Source: Candidatus Nitrotoga sp. M5
GTDB taxonomy: Bacteria > Pseudomonadota > Gammaproteobacteria > Burkholderiales > Gallionellaceae
Length of the DNA: 42,279 bases
Reading direction: 5' to 3'
Assembly: GCF_927904885.1 (NCBI RefSeq)
Contig: NZ_CAKMNW010000059.1
Coordinates: 1-42,279, forward strand
This document shows positions 1 through 8,545 of this stretch, piece by piece. The first letter of the stretch is position 1. Every line of letters starts with the position of its first letter. The notes under the pieces were generated by a model. It was not told the origin of the DNA. It did not search any database and worked only from the letters and a program-made list of their open reading frames with translations. A program made the position numbers and the translations under genes.

Positions 1-384
1 AATAGAATGTCTGGATTTATGCGGACACTAAAAAATGAAGGTTTCGGATGTTGGGCTGAATTTGAGGCAAGCAGTAATTACTTAGAGATTCGGTTTAGTC
101 TTGATATTCGATGAGCTGCGGGATTTTCACAGGTATTCCGAAAGGCGATGACTTCGCATATCAAGTAAAACAAAAAAATTCTTGATTATCTATAATAAAT
201 AATACAAGTTATTATTGTCATTTCCCGTTATGGAGAAAATATTATGCCGTTAAGTATTATTAATAATTATAAACCTGACGAGACTATTTAAAACCATATC
301 GGTTTACAGAAGCCGACGAACCCGAAGCGGAGTTTAAAATAAAATGTTGCTATTTACACTGAGGGTTATTAGCCGTATTTTTCT
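1..384. other. Intergenic, no gene recognised
   Basis: No convincing coding frame was found. The stretch is AT-rich and contains a short AT-only inverted repeat at 198-216 (arms AATAATA and TATTATT). It lies downstream of the IclR gene on the minus strand, but no GC-rich stem with a U-tract is visible. Confidence 0.5.
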
Positions 385-1170
385 CTATTCGCCGTCACGG
401 CTTTTGTCGCTGTCACGGAACATGCGCTCGCTAATAAAGGCCGATGCTTTTTCGGCGCCAGCCTGGACGACGCTTTGTAAACGATCGATCGATTTCTCTT
501 TCATTCGCGCTGTCGGACCAACTACGCCAATACTAAAAAGTCCCGGCATATTGGCGACGATGACCGGGCATGCAACACTGAAAACACCCTCATCAATCTC
601 ACCGTCGCAAATCGCAATTCCATTCTTGCGCACCTCTTCAAGTGTTCGGCTAAAACTGAGCCAATCATGGCTCGGCGCGTTATTGTCCTTCTCATAGGCT
701 TCGTATATTTCTTTTGCGGTTTCATCCTCGACATAGGCAAGGATTGCTTTGCTGGAGGAACATGTGTCGACGGGTCGGGAACCTGTTCCAGGATAGACAT
801 AGGATCGCCCGGACGCTTCCGGCGGAATTGCCTCGAGCAAATCAATGTGTTTATCAACACGGCGCGCAAAGAATGCGGTTTCGCCAAGCTCGGCCGTGAT
901 TGAAGAGAGGACCGTACGCGGTAGATAATCCGTCGCGCTTGCAGCAAGGCTCCGTTTTAATAGTTCCAACAACGCCGGTCCAAAGACATAGTGCCCATTG
1001 TCCTGCGACTTGAGGTATCCAGCTGCACAAAGCGATGCCGCCAATCTGTGTGTAGTACTCCGCGGCAAACCACCTCGTTCAACAAGTTGACTCAAGCTTA
1101 CTCCCTGAGGGGCACTCGAGACAATTTCCAGTATTTGATTATACCGTGCCAACGGTGTTGGAATTAGCAT
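385..1170 (-). CDS. IclR-family transcriptional regulator
   Basis: A 261-residue protein of the usual IclR length. An N-terminal winged helix-turn-helix covers about residues 8-70 (VSLSQLVERGGLPRSTTHRL). An effector-binding domain follows, with the family-typical segment TCSSSKAILAY near residue 137. The start is supported by a GAGGT ribosome site just upstream. It lies at the distal end of the LIV/CoA-transferase unit, in the same orientation and after a 280-bp gap that holds its own promoter. IclR proteins commonly sense an aromatic or organic acid and control a neighbouring catabolic operon. Control of the 1.4-8.2 kb genes is inferred from position. Confidence 0.9.
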   Translation of the reverse strand: MLIPTPLARYNQILEIVSSAPQGVSLSQLVERGGLPRSTTHRLAASLCAAGYLKSQDNGHYVFGPALLELLKRSLAASATDYLPRTVLSSITAELGETAFFARRVDKHIDLLEAIPPEASGRSYVYPGTGSRPVDTCSSSKAILAYVEDETAKEIYEAYEKDNNAPSHDWLSFSRTLEEVRKNGIAICDGEIDEGVFSVACPVIVANMPGLFSIGVVGPTARMKEKSIDRLQSVVQAGAEKASAFISERMFRDSDKSRDGE

Positions 1171-1270
1171 TTTTACCTCAAAAGGTTGATGACTCTGTCA
1201 CGCGACCACACGCCGCGATGAGTAAGTCTATTTTTATTGTACGGTCTCATTTTTTAGGATTATATCTTAA

Positions 1271-1299
1271 ATTATAGGATCAAAAAGTTAACTAGTCAA
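1271..1299 (-). promoter_or_regulatory. Sigma70-type promoter of the iclR gene
   Basis: Read on the minus strand, TTGACT (1294-1299) is followed after 17 bp by a perfect TATAAT (1271-1276). This lies about 100 bp upstream of the IclR start. The -35 box is inside a 14-bp near-palindrome at 1287-1300 (one mismatched pair), which could be an autoregulatory operator. Two direct TAGGAT copies lie at 1255-1260 and 1275-1280. Confidence 0.6.
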
Positions 1300-1450
1300 C
1301 TTTAGATTAATCCGGCCTTACAGGACAAACCCAAATTTCCATTGTAAATTCTAGTAGTGATAGTCAAGCATATTCAATATTTTATTTTTGTAAATTCTGG
1401 TCGAATTAGTATCCACGAAAAGCAGTGCCGACACTCTCACGAAGATTCCA

Positions 1451-2170
1451 TCATATTTCATCGACGCCGATGAAAGCCGAAAGCAATGCTGGATCGGTAC
1501 TCAACCGCGATGCATCGCCGGATTTTACGATTTTTCCTGCCTCCATTACATACGCGCGATGCGCCACGCCGAGCGCGGATTGTACATTCTGTTCCGCGAT
1601 CAGGACAGAGCAGCCTGTCTCCAGAATCGTTAAAACAATTTCAAAAACCCGCTCAACCAATAGGGGCGCCAGACCTAACGATGGTTCGTCCAATATTAAT
1701 AGCTTAGGTTGAGACATGAGCGCTCGCCCTAGGGCAACCATCTGTTGTTCTCCACCGCTAAGCGTTCCAGCAAGCTGATTTTTCCGCTCATTGACAACGG
1801 GAAACAGTTCTTCAATTTCTTTTATTTTTGCTCTGGTTTGCGCATTCGAAAGATTGAGTTTGGTTGCTCCCAACAGCAAATTATCCCGCACCGACATTTC
1901 GGGAAATAGATGCCGGCCTTCCGGGCACAGGATTACGCCTGCGCGAACCGCGGCTTCAGGGGTCCATTTGGTAACATCTCTGCCGTCGAAGGAAATGGAC
2001 CCGCCAAACGAATTTTGAATACCGACAATCGACTTCAATAGCGTACTTTTCCCTGCCCCATTGGCGCCCACCAACGCGACACATTCACTGGCGGCAACTG
2101 TCATGGAAGCCTGATCGACTGCAATTCGGGACCCATATGCAAGCGACAAATTTGTGACATTTAGGATCAT
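1451..2170 (-). CDS. livF: LIV-type ABC transporter ATP-binding protein (LivF)
   Basis: A cytoplasmic ATPase of a branched-chain amino acid/organic acid (LIV or HAAT) ABC importer, 239 residues from the chosen start. Walker A GANGAGKST is at residues 35-43. The LSGGEQQ signature is near 137, Walker B LLILDEP near 158, and an H-loop follows. The frame stays open to 2272, but that would run into livG. The ATG at 2170 is 19 bp after the livG stop, has a purine-rich ribosome site and gives the usual LivF N-terminus. It is the last transporter gene of the unit. The substrate cannot be read from the ATPase. Confidence 0.9.
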   Translation of the reverse strand: MILNVTNLSLAYGSRIAVDQASMTVAASECVALVGANGAGKSTLLKSIVGIQNSFGGSISFDGRDVTKWTPEAAVRAGVILCPEGRHLFPEMSVRDNLLLGATKLNLSNAQTRAKIKEIEELFPVVNERKNQLAGTLSGGEQQMVALGRALMSQPKLLILDEPSLGLAPLLVERVFEIVLTILETGCSVLIAEQNVQSALGVAHRAYVMEAGKIVKSGDASRLSTDPALLSAFIGVDEI

Positions 2171-2189
2171 TTCGATCTTCCCAACCCTC

Positions 2190-2948
2190 TTAATCTGAGC
2201 CCGCCGGGCGTCCAAGATAGGCATTCTGCACATTGACATCACTCGCGATTTTCTTCGGAACATCGAGTGCAATCATTTTTCCCGCGGACATCACCATGAT
2301 CCGGTCCGACAGGTTCATCATGAGACGCATTTTATGATCAATAACAACGATCGTGATGCCCCGAACTCGAATGCTTTTTATAAACGCTAGCAATTCCAAG
2401 ACCTCAGCTTCAATCAATCCGCCAGACGGTTCGTCCAACAGTAATAGCTGCGGGTCCGTAATAAGCGCCATACCGATCGCGAGCTTTTGCTGCTGAAGAT
2501 TAGTCAGCTCGGAAGGCAATAAATCCTCCATTCCCGCCAAACCGATAAAATCCAAAAACTCTAACATTTCCTGTCGATCAGACTTTAAATCTACTGGTCG
2601 CAGCCAGCCCGCCACTCCCCGATGCTTGGCGGAACCTGCCGATAGCAAGCTTTCTCCAATCGTATGGGTTGGGAACATTTGCGCAGCCTGGAAAGTCCGT
2701 CCAATTCCCAACCAACACCGCTTTTGCGTTGGCATTCGGTCAATTCGATGGCCAAAGGCCTCAATCTTTCCATGACTGGGCGGAAGAACTCCCGCAATCA
2801 GGTTGAATAAAGTGCTTTTCCCGGCGCCATTAGGACCGACGATGCCAAACACCTCGTCCTTCTTAACCTGAAAGGAAACCTGGTCGACGGCAGCTAGTCC
2901 ACCGAAAGACCGGGACAAATTTTCCGTAGAAAGGATCCATTCAGTCAT
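2190..2948 (-). CDS. livG: LIV-type ABC transporter ATP-binding protein (LivG)
   Basis: A 252-residue ATPase partner of LivF. Walker A GPNGAGKST is at residues 38-46, Walker B LLLLDEP follows the signature region, and the H-loop VVIDHKM is present. The ABC signature is unusual. Where LivG proteins normally read LSYGQQ, this one reads LTNLQQQ, so the conserved glycine is missing. The start overlaps the livM stop by 4 bp (ATGA), which indicates translational coupling. The role as a LIV importer ATPase is secure. Whether its composite ATP site is fully active is open. Confidence 0.9.
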   Translation of the reverse strand: MTEWILSTENLSRSFGGLAAVDQVSFQVKKDEVFGIVGPNGAGKSTLFNLIAGVLPPSHGKIEAFGHRIDRMPTQKRCWLGIGRTFQAAQMFPTHTIGESLLSAGSAKHRGVAGWLRPVDLKSDRQEMLEFLDFIGLAGMEDLLPSELTNLQQQKLAIGMALITDPQLLLLDEPSGGLIEAEVLELLAFIKSIRVRGITIVVIDHKMRLMMNLSDRIMVMSAGKMIALDVPKKIASDVNVQNAYLGRPAGSD

Positions 2949-3961
2949 GAGGCATCTTTCCGATCTAGCAACACGTTCGACGAATTTCTGTTTGGATTTG
3001 TAGGCTTTCCCGAGAATAGGTTAGCTATTTTCCCGAAAGCGATTTTACTTAGGCCTGCCAATCCGTCAGGCGCAAACAGGACCACTAGTATAAGTATGAG
3101 CCCCAAAGTGATTATGCGAAACTCGTCCGCACTTCGCAGAATCTCGGGCAGAACAACAAAGATCGCCGCTCCCATGAACGGACCCGCTACTGTTGCACGG
3201 CCGCCAATAATAATTGCCATAAGAGCTGTGAAACCAACCTCGTAACTCGCGATTGAAGGCTCGATATATGAAAGATAGGATGCCTGGAAGCTGCCTGCCA
3301 AAGCAGCCATCCCCGCACTAATCAGAAAGGCGACAAGTCTCGTTCGAGAAACGTCTATTCCGACAGCTGCCGCAAGAGCTGAGTTATCCCGTATCGCACG
3401 CAGGCGACGCCCCGTCGATGTCCGCATCAAAAGATAAGATCCGGCAACACAAACGAAACTGACAATTGCCATTAGATAGTACATCGTTAAAGACGGGTTT
3501 AACGGAATACTTTCAAAGGAAATTGGTTTGGGAACGGGACTTAGCCCTAACTCACCATGCGTCAACTCCGTCCAATTGCGTATAACAATTGTAATCAGCA
3601 AACCAATTCCAAGGGTTGCAATGACGAAGTAATGCCCTTCCATTCGAAGCGTAAGCAAACCAATTCCAAGCCCGACAAGGGCACCAACCAGAATTGCGAC
3701 CGGTAAGGTTGACCAAAAACCCCAACCCACATCAACAGTTAAAATCCCGGTGACATACGCACCCAGACCAAATAGGGCACCGTGCGCTACCGATACGAGC
3801 CCTGCGTGCCCAACGGCAATATCAAGTCCCGTAAACAATATCGCCCAAATCAGTAACTGTGTAAGGATTTGAATATGATATGGAGACTGAAAAATGAAGG
3901 GCAGCAGGACTAGCAATAGCACTCCCGTTATCGTCGGGAAAATATTTGCCCGCGTTATCAT
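2945..3961 (-). CDS. livM: LIV-type ABC transporter permease (LivM)
   Basis: A 338-residue inner-membrane permease with about nine hydrophobic segments. It has the LivM-family cytoplasmic loop around GRRLRAIRDNSALAAAVGID (residues 190-210), which contacts the ATPases. It follows livH with a 1-bp overlap (TAATG) and precedes livG with a 4-bp overlap, so the whole importer is one tightly packed transcription unit. The C-terminal 30 residues are polar and lie beyond the last membrane segment. Confidence 0.9.
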   Translation of the reverse strand: MITRANIFPTITGVLLLVLLPFIFQSPYHIQILTQLLIWAILFTGLDIAVGHAGLVSVAHGALFGLGAYVTGILTVDVGWGFWSTLPVAILVGALVGLGIGLLTLRMEGHYFVIATLGIGLLITIVIRNWTELTHGELGLSPVPKPISFESIPLNPSLTMYYLMAIVSFVCVAGSYLLMRTSTGRRLRAIRDNSALAAAVGIDVSRTRLVAFLISAGMAALAGSFQASYLSYIEPSIASYEVGFTALMAIIIGGRATVAGPFMGAAIFVVLPEILRSADEFRIITLGLILILVVLFAPDGLAGLSKIAFGKIANLFSGKPTNPNRNSSNVLLDRKDAS

Positions 3962-4824
3962 TATGCGACCCTCACAACTTTGCCATACAAGCCTTGTGGG
4001 CGAACAAGTAAAATCAAAATGAACAGTGCAACCGGATAGGCATCTTTGAATTCCAGCGACAAGTAGGCTGACCCGAAGGATTCACACAAACCAACAATAA
4101 ACCCTCCTAGTAGAGCGCCATTGATGCTACCCATTCCAGCCAGAACAATGATAATGAACGCCTTGATTACCAGTGTATCCGCCATCGTCGGGTAAACTTG
4201 CGCGATGGGGGCGAGCAAGGCGCCGGCCAGTCCTGCCAAGGCACTACCGATTGCCATTGTAATCAAACCGACTCGCCTTGGAGAAAGCCCAACAACCAGA
4301 GAACCGGTACGGCTCTGGCCGACTGCTCGAATATTCCGGCCGGTTTTCGTGTAGCGAAGGAAAACATTCAGACCCAGGACCGCGATAATCGCCGCGGCAA
4401 CCACCAACATTCGCTGATAGGTGATTGACGCGCCGAGTATTGTTGTGCCGCCAGCGATAGCGGGCGCCACTGAATGGTTGTTCGGACCGAAAAGGACAAG
4501 AGCCATGCCTTGAAGGACCAGCAATAGACCGAAAGCTGCGATAAACAATGTTGCTGGCGGCGCGTTTCTCAATGGGTCGAAAATAAGTGCCTGAACCAGA
4601 ACACCAAGGATCGCCATCAAGACGATCGCCGCCGCAACTGGGATCCAATAACCATAGCTGGCTAATATTGCAACCGAATAGGCCCCCAGCATTGCATGCG
4701 CACCGAAGGCAAACTGCGGTACTTCCAGCACGCCGAAAACAAGGGCAAGAGATACCGCTAAAAGCCCGTATATACTTCCAGCCATTAGCGCGTTGGCAAT
4801 ATTCTGTGCAATGTCAGCCGCCAT
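3961..4824 (-). CDS. livH: LIV-type ABC transporter permease (LivH)
   Basis: A 287-residue inner-membrane permease with about eight hydrophobic segments and the EAA-like loop TKTGRNIRAVGQSRTGSLVVG near the middle. The frame is open to 4872, but that start would overlap the end of the binding-protein gene. The ATG at 4824 has a GGGAG ribosome site and begins directly before the first membrane segment, so it is chosen. It pairs with LivM to form the channel of the importer. Confidence 0.9.
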   Translation of the reverse strand: MAADIAQNIANALMAGSIYGLLAVSLALVFGVLEVPQFAFGAHAMLGAYSVAILASYGYWIPVAAAIVLMAILGVLVQALIFDPLRNAPPATLFIAAFGLLLVLQGMALVLFGPNNHSVAPAIAGGTTILGASITYQRMLVVAAAIIAVLGLNVFLRYTKTGRNIRAVGQSRTGSLVVGLSPRRVGLITMAIGSALAGLAGALLAPIAQVYPTMADTLVIKAFIIIVLAGMGSINGALLGGFIVGLCESFGSAYLSLEFKDAYPVALFILILLVRPQGLYGKVVRVA

Positions 4825-4840
4825 GATAATCTCCCAAGAA

Positions 4841-6019
4841 CTAATTGCTGTCCGTGTAATCGATAATTTCATCCTTACTTTTCACAAGGCGAGGATGAAT
4901 AACCGCAGTAGTTTCGCCGTTTTCTTCCAGATCATTAATATCCAGAATATTCCAGTCCTGATCCATTACTGCTCCCATTGCCGCGCGGATATTCTCGGCG
5001 CTATCAAAGTTCCCGGCCTTTTCTACAGCCGCAAACAGCCACATTGCTTGCGCGTAGCCGTCAGCAGAAATAACGACAGTTTCTCGGTTGAATTTTGCTT
5101 TAAAAGTGTCTTTGAAAGACACGACTTTGGCAGATTTTCTGTCCCAACCGCTGCCTTCGAACACGGATCCCTCAATTGCATCCCAACCGACAAAGGTTGA
5201 TACCTCTTCCGGTCCGCATGAAACCTGAAAAATGAAAGGTCCTTTAAAGCCCAGTTCCAAAGCTTGCTTTACAACTGGCGTTACCTGTGGGCAGGCCCCT
5301 GGAACAGCAAGTGTGTCAGGCTTATCTTTCAATAACGCAGTTAGCTGTGGATAAAAATCCGTTGAACTATTTGCATAGGTTGCAATTTCCCCAAAATCAC
5401 CGCCTGCAGCTTTCCAGCCCTTGGAAAACGTGTCTGCCCAAGCTTTCCCGAATTCGTCTTCACTTTGCATAATGGATATCTTTCCAAGATGGGGAAGAGT
5501 ATCCTTGAGAGCCTTCGTGAATCCCGGCATGTACTTATAAGTATTATACCAGTACCGGGCGACGAGAGGATTACCTTGCTGCACCAGTTTATTGGAGGCG
5601 GAAGAGCTGATAATCAGGAACGGAGGAGCAGCCATCGTATTGAAGCTCATGATGGGGAAGGTTTCGATACTTGTAGAGATAAGCATCGCCGGAACCTGGT
5701 TTTGTGAAGAGAGGCGACGTCCGCAAGCGGCGGCCGTTGCGGAGTTTGCCTGGGTATCACAGAAGATTGCCTCAACCTGGACGTTCCTCCCGTTGACGGA
5801 GATGCCCCCCTTCTGGTTAATTTCCTCCACGGCGAGCCGGATACCATCAGAATAGTTGGCTCCATACTCCGCAAATTTGCCTGTTTCAGGGTATGGCACG
5901 CCAAAATGAAACACGTCTTTATCTTCACTGGCGGCCGTTGCTATTGTGGCAGTTGTTATTGCGAAAGCTGCCGCCAATCCCGCAGCGACGGCCCATAATT
6001 TAGATCTTCTAATCGTCAT
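4841..6019 (-). CDS. LIV-type ABC transporter periplasmic substrate-binding protein
   Basis: A type I periplasmic binding protein of 392 residues. The chosen ATG at 6019 has a GGGAG ribosome site and gives a good signal peptide: MTIRRSK, then a hydrophobic core, then ATAA before ASED. The longer frame to 6136 lacks a signal at its start. The mature protein shows the Peripla_BP_6 opening FGVPYPETGKFAEYG and an ordered set of alternating strands and helices. It is the specificity component for the LivHMGF proteins encoded downstream. The adjacent MaoC and CoA-transferase genes suggest an organic acid rather than an amino acid. This is inference. Confidence 0.88.
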   Translation of the reverse strand: MTIRRSKLWAVAAGLAAAFAITTATIATAASEDKDVFHFGVPYPETGKFAEYGANYSDGIRLAVEEINQKGGISVNGRNVQVEAIFCDTQANSATAAACGRRLSSQNQVPAMLISTSIETFPIMSFNTMAAPPFLIISSSASNKLVQQGNPLVARYWYNTYKYMPGFTKALKDTLPHLGKISIMQSEDEFGKAWADTFSKGWKAAGGDFGEIATYANSSTDFYPQLTALLKDKPDTLAVPGACPQVTPVVKQALELGFKGPFIFQVSCGPEEVSTFVGWDAIEGSVFEGSGWDRKSAKVVSFKDTFKAKFNRETVVISADGYAQAMWLFAAVEKAGNFDSAENIRAAMGAVMDQDWNILDINDLEENGETTAVIHPRLVKSKDEIIDYTDSN

Positions 6020-6062
6020 TTTACGCTCCCTTGGTTTTAAATTATTTATTGTCGATCTGCTC

Positions 6063-6938
6063 CTATGAACGATCGTTACTGTACTCAACGATGCCATCCT
6101 TGATGGCCAGCTCGCCCGATTGCGTGGCGAGATCAAATGTTACGACTTGCCCGTCGCCATCATCAGAAGCATGGACCTGATAGGTTAGTGTCAGTTCCGT
6201 CGGGACGATCACCATGGCACGCAATTGGCCTGCCACCCGTGAGATACTTGTTGGATTTCCACCAGAAATCTTGGCGGTAATGGCTGATACGGCCATGGCA
6301 ATCGTTGCCGTTCCATGGAGAATGAGCCCGGGCAAGCCTGCCTCTTCTGCAATTCCGAGATCGGTATGGATAGGGTTCCAAATCCGCGAACATTCCGAGT
6401 ACACATGGCACGCCGTTGAGGGAATATTCAATTGTTGGATAACTTTCTCTCCAACCTTGGCACCGAGCCGCGGCAAAGCCGGTAGAGCGGCAGGACAATC
6501 TTCTCCATCGACCTCAACATCGCGAAAGATCGCGCCGGAAATCGTCGTAGCTAATAATTCCCCGTCTTTGCTTTTCGTATCATTTTGCACCGTTGCCCAG
6601 GCGCCGGCGCGATGTCGGTGAACCCCGATTACTTTCGCCGTTGTTAGCGTACTAATTCCGGAGACTAGAGGCTTAAAAATACGGGTGTCTTGCGTTACCT
6701 GAACGCCCCGGCTCATCTCCTCCGCAGTAAGTCCAAACTGATCACGAATTGCCTTATGGCTCTCCCATTCAGGATGAGACAAAATCAGGGGATGAACAGG
6801 GACAGATCCGCTGCGGGTGTCATATAGAACGTCACTTCGATCATCAATCGCGGCCGCATAGTTCATCGCCCAACGGCGATCAATCTCGCAAGGTTCGGGA
6901 CGAGAACAAGTGCCAATGACACGAGTCGAATACGGCAT
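6063..6938 (-). CDS. MaoC-like acyl-CoA (de)hydratase, double hot-dog (FAS1-like/HTD2 type)
   Basis: A 291-residue protein with an N-terminal FAS1-like dehydratase half and a C-terminal MaoC half. The hydratase motif is RIWNPIHTD near residue 187, followed by GLPGLILHGTATIAMA, where Asn, His and Asp occupy the usual positions of the N-P-[IV]-H motif. Double hot-dog members include mesaconyl-C4-CoA hydratase and mitochondrial HTD2. They hydrate 2-enoyl-CoA or mesaconyl-CoA thioesters. It lies 17 bp after the CoA-transferase gene, which suggests that the acid is first activated and then hydrated. The exact substrate is not determinable. Confidence 0.82.
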   Translation of the reverse strand: MPYSTRVIGTCSRPEPCEIDRRWAMNYAAAIDDRSDVLYDTRSGSVPVHPLILSHPEWESHKAIRDQFGLTAEEMSRGVQVTQDTRIFKPLVSGISTLTTAKVIGVHRHRAGAWATVQNDTKSKDGELLATTISGAIFRDVEVDGEDCPAALPALPRLGAKVGEKVIQQLNIPSTACHVYSECSRIWNPIHTDLGIAEEAGLPGLILHGTATIAMAVSAITAKISGGNPTSISRVAGQLRAMVIVPTELTLTYQVHASDDGDGQVVTFDLATQSGELAIKDGIVEYSNDRS

Positions 6939-6955
6939 GGGGATACCTTTCTTTT

Positions 6956-8182
6956 CTATCGGGCAGATTTGGTTTCTTGAGTCACACGTTTTATTGTTTC
7001 AGGATCTAATCCCGCCAGTCCACCGAGCACCGCACCATTATCAAAACCGGGAGGTACGGTTTGCGCAGGTTCAATATCGGGTTTCGGAGAAAGCCGAATT
7101 GGACTAGCCGGAATAGGCCATTTACGCCCATCCGGAGCGATAACCTCCTCGATCATGTCGCGGGAAATTGCCTGTTCACTTGCCAGCACCTCGCCCGCTT
7201 CCAGCACCGGTCCTGCCGGCACGCCCGCCGCCGCCATGGACGCGGCCGCCTCCACTCGCGTTCGGCTCGCCAGCCAGTCCGACATCACGGGTTCAATGCG
7301 ATCATGAAAATTTTTCACGCGCCCATCACCGGTTCTAAGTTCTGGATCGTTAGAGAGATCTTCTGCCTCAATTGCCTTGCAAAAACGCAGCCATTGCTCT
7401 TCGCTTGCAACGGCGATGCAGACATAGCCATCTGACGCTTGATAAAGACCATAGGGCGCCAAGTTAGGATTAATCCGACGGCCATATTCAAATTTATTAC
7501 CCGTCATGTTAGTCGTGGCGATTGCCAGTTCATTTATCGATGTACATGAATCGAACATGGCAATATCGACGTAACTTCCTTCGTTGGTAATTCCACGTCG
7601 TAGCAGCGCCATCAGAATTCCTGAAACCGCATGCAGCGATGGCACCAGATCGCCGATTGCCGGTCCAAGCGCTATTGGTTCGCCGGTATCTTGCCCATGC
7701 TGGACCAACCCCGTCATGGATTCCGCAACCAGGTTAAATGCCGGCCAAGAACGGAGCGGCGATTCCGCCCCCCCAAATCCACTGATCGAACAATATACGA
7801 GCCTGCTATTTACTTCACGCAACACATCCACGCCGAGCCCAAGACGATCCATCACACCGGGCCGGAAGTTTTCGACCACCACATCTGCTTTCCGAACAAG
7901 TGCAATAAAGGCGTCTTTTGCCTCAGGGTTTCGCAGATCCAGGCAGACACTCTTTTTGCGCCTGTTCAGCCGTAGAAAATAGGAACTGATTGGCTCCCGA
8001 TTATCTTCTCGCAAAATCGGTTCGAGGCTTCGGGTGATTTCGCCGTCACGCGGCGGTTCAATTTTGATTACTGTGGCCCCCGCATCCGCCAGCATCATCG
8101 TGCAATAAGGACCCGCGAGCCAACGGGTGAGATCCAAGACCACCGTACCTTTAAGCGGCGCTACATTCGATGTGCTCTGCAT
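6956..8182 (-). CDS. CaiB/BaiF family class III CoA-transferase
   Basis: A 408-residue protein of normal family length. It opens with the class III signature LKGTVVLDLTRWLAGPYCTM and has the ADAGATVIKIEPP and VVENFRPGVMDRLGLG motifs. The catalytic aspartate is expected in PAIGDLVPSLHAV (about residue 172). Family members move CoA from a donor such as succinyl-CoA to a carboxylic acid, with no ATP used. It is the first gene of the unit that continues with MaoC and the LIV importer. A GGGGGA ribosome site precedes the ATG. Confidence 0.9.
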   Translation of the reverse strand: MQSTSNVAPLKGTVVLDLTRWLAGPYCTMMLADAGATVIKIEPPRDGEITRSLEPILREDNREPISSYFLRLNRRKKSVCLDLRNPEAKDAFIALVRKADVVVENFRPGVMDRLGLGVDVLREVNSRLVYCSISGFGGAESPLRSWPAFNLVAESMTGLVQHGQDTGEPIALGPAIGDLVPSLHAVSGILMALLRRGITNEGSYVDIAMFDSCTSINELAIATTNMTGNKFEYGRRINPNLAPYGLYQASDGYVCIAVASEEQWLRFCKAIEAEDLSNDPELRTGDGRVKNFHDRIEPVMSDWLASRTRVEAAASMAAAGVPAGPVLEAGEVLASEQAISRDMIEEVIAPDGRKWPIPASPIRLSPKPDIEPAQTVPPGFDNGAVLGGLAGLDPETIKRVTQETKSAR

Positions 8183-8336
8183 ATGTCCCCCTGCTCACGT
8201 CTTGACGGATCCGAAATTGGTTCTCTTCCGTCATGCGTCCCGTCAGATCAGATTTTTCATTTCGTCCATACGGCTCAGTAAAACCAACGCCGCACGAGCT
8301 TTTATTTTCTGATTTTTCCATTTTTCGGGATGTCAT

Positions 8337-8369
8337 CCTAAATATTAGGAGTATTAAATTTCTTGTCAA
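8337..8369 (-). promoter_or_regulatory. Putative promoter and operator of the CoA-transferase/MaoC/LIV unit
   Basis: On the minus strand TTGACA (8364-8369) is followed after 16 bp by TAATAT (8342-8347). The -10 region is covered by an inverted repeat with arms CCTAA and TTAGG around a 3-bp centre (8337-8349). It is a plausible operator for the IclR protein at 385-1170. This is inferred from position and symmetry only. Confidence 0.4.
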
Positions 8370-8422
8370 GGCGTTTCTAGAGAGGATCGATTTGGTTTGC
8401 GGAAATAGCGAAGGCACGACAC

Positions 8423-8545
8423 GGTGCTGTCAGACGAATGCGACCTCGTCTCTGTTTGGCGTAAATTGGCACAACGGCGCCTCTATTATGCCGCACTAAG
8501 TTGCTGCCACTCGACCAGTGCGGCAATTCTTCGACGCTTGAATTC
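8423..8545. mobile_element. Solo left end of an IS6-family element (123 bp)
   Basis: It begins with GGTGCTGTCAGACG, the same terminal repeat as the full copies at 8546 and 24720. It then follows their subterminal sequence as far as the segment CTTGAATTC, where a second element starts directly. No remainder of this element is found on the other side, so it is a truncated relic. Confidence 0.75.
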
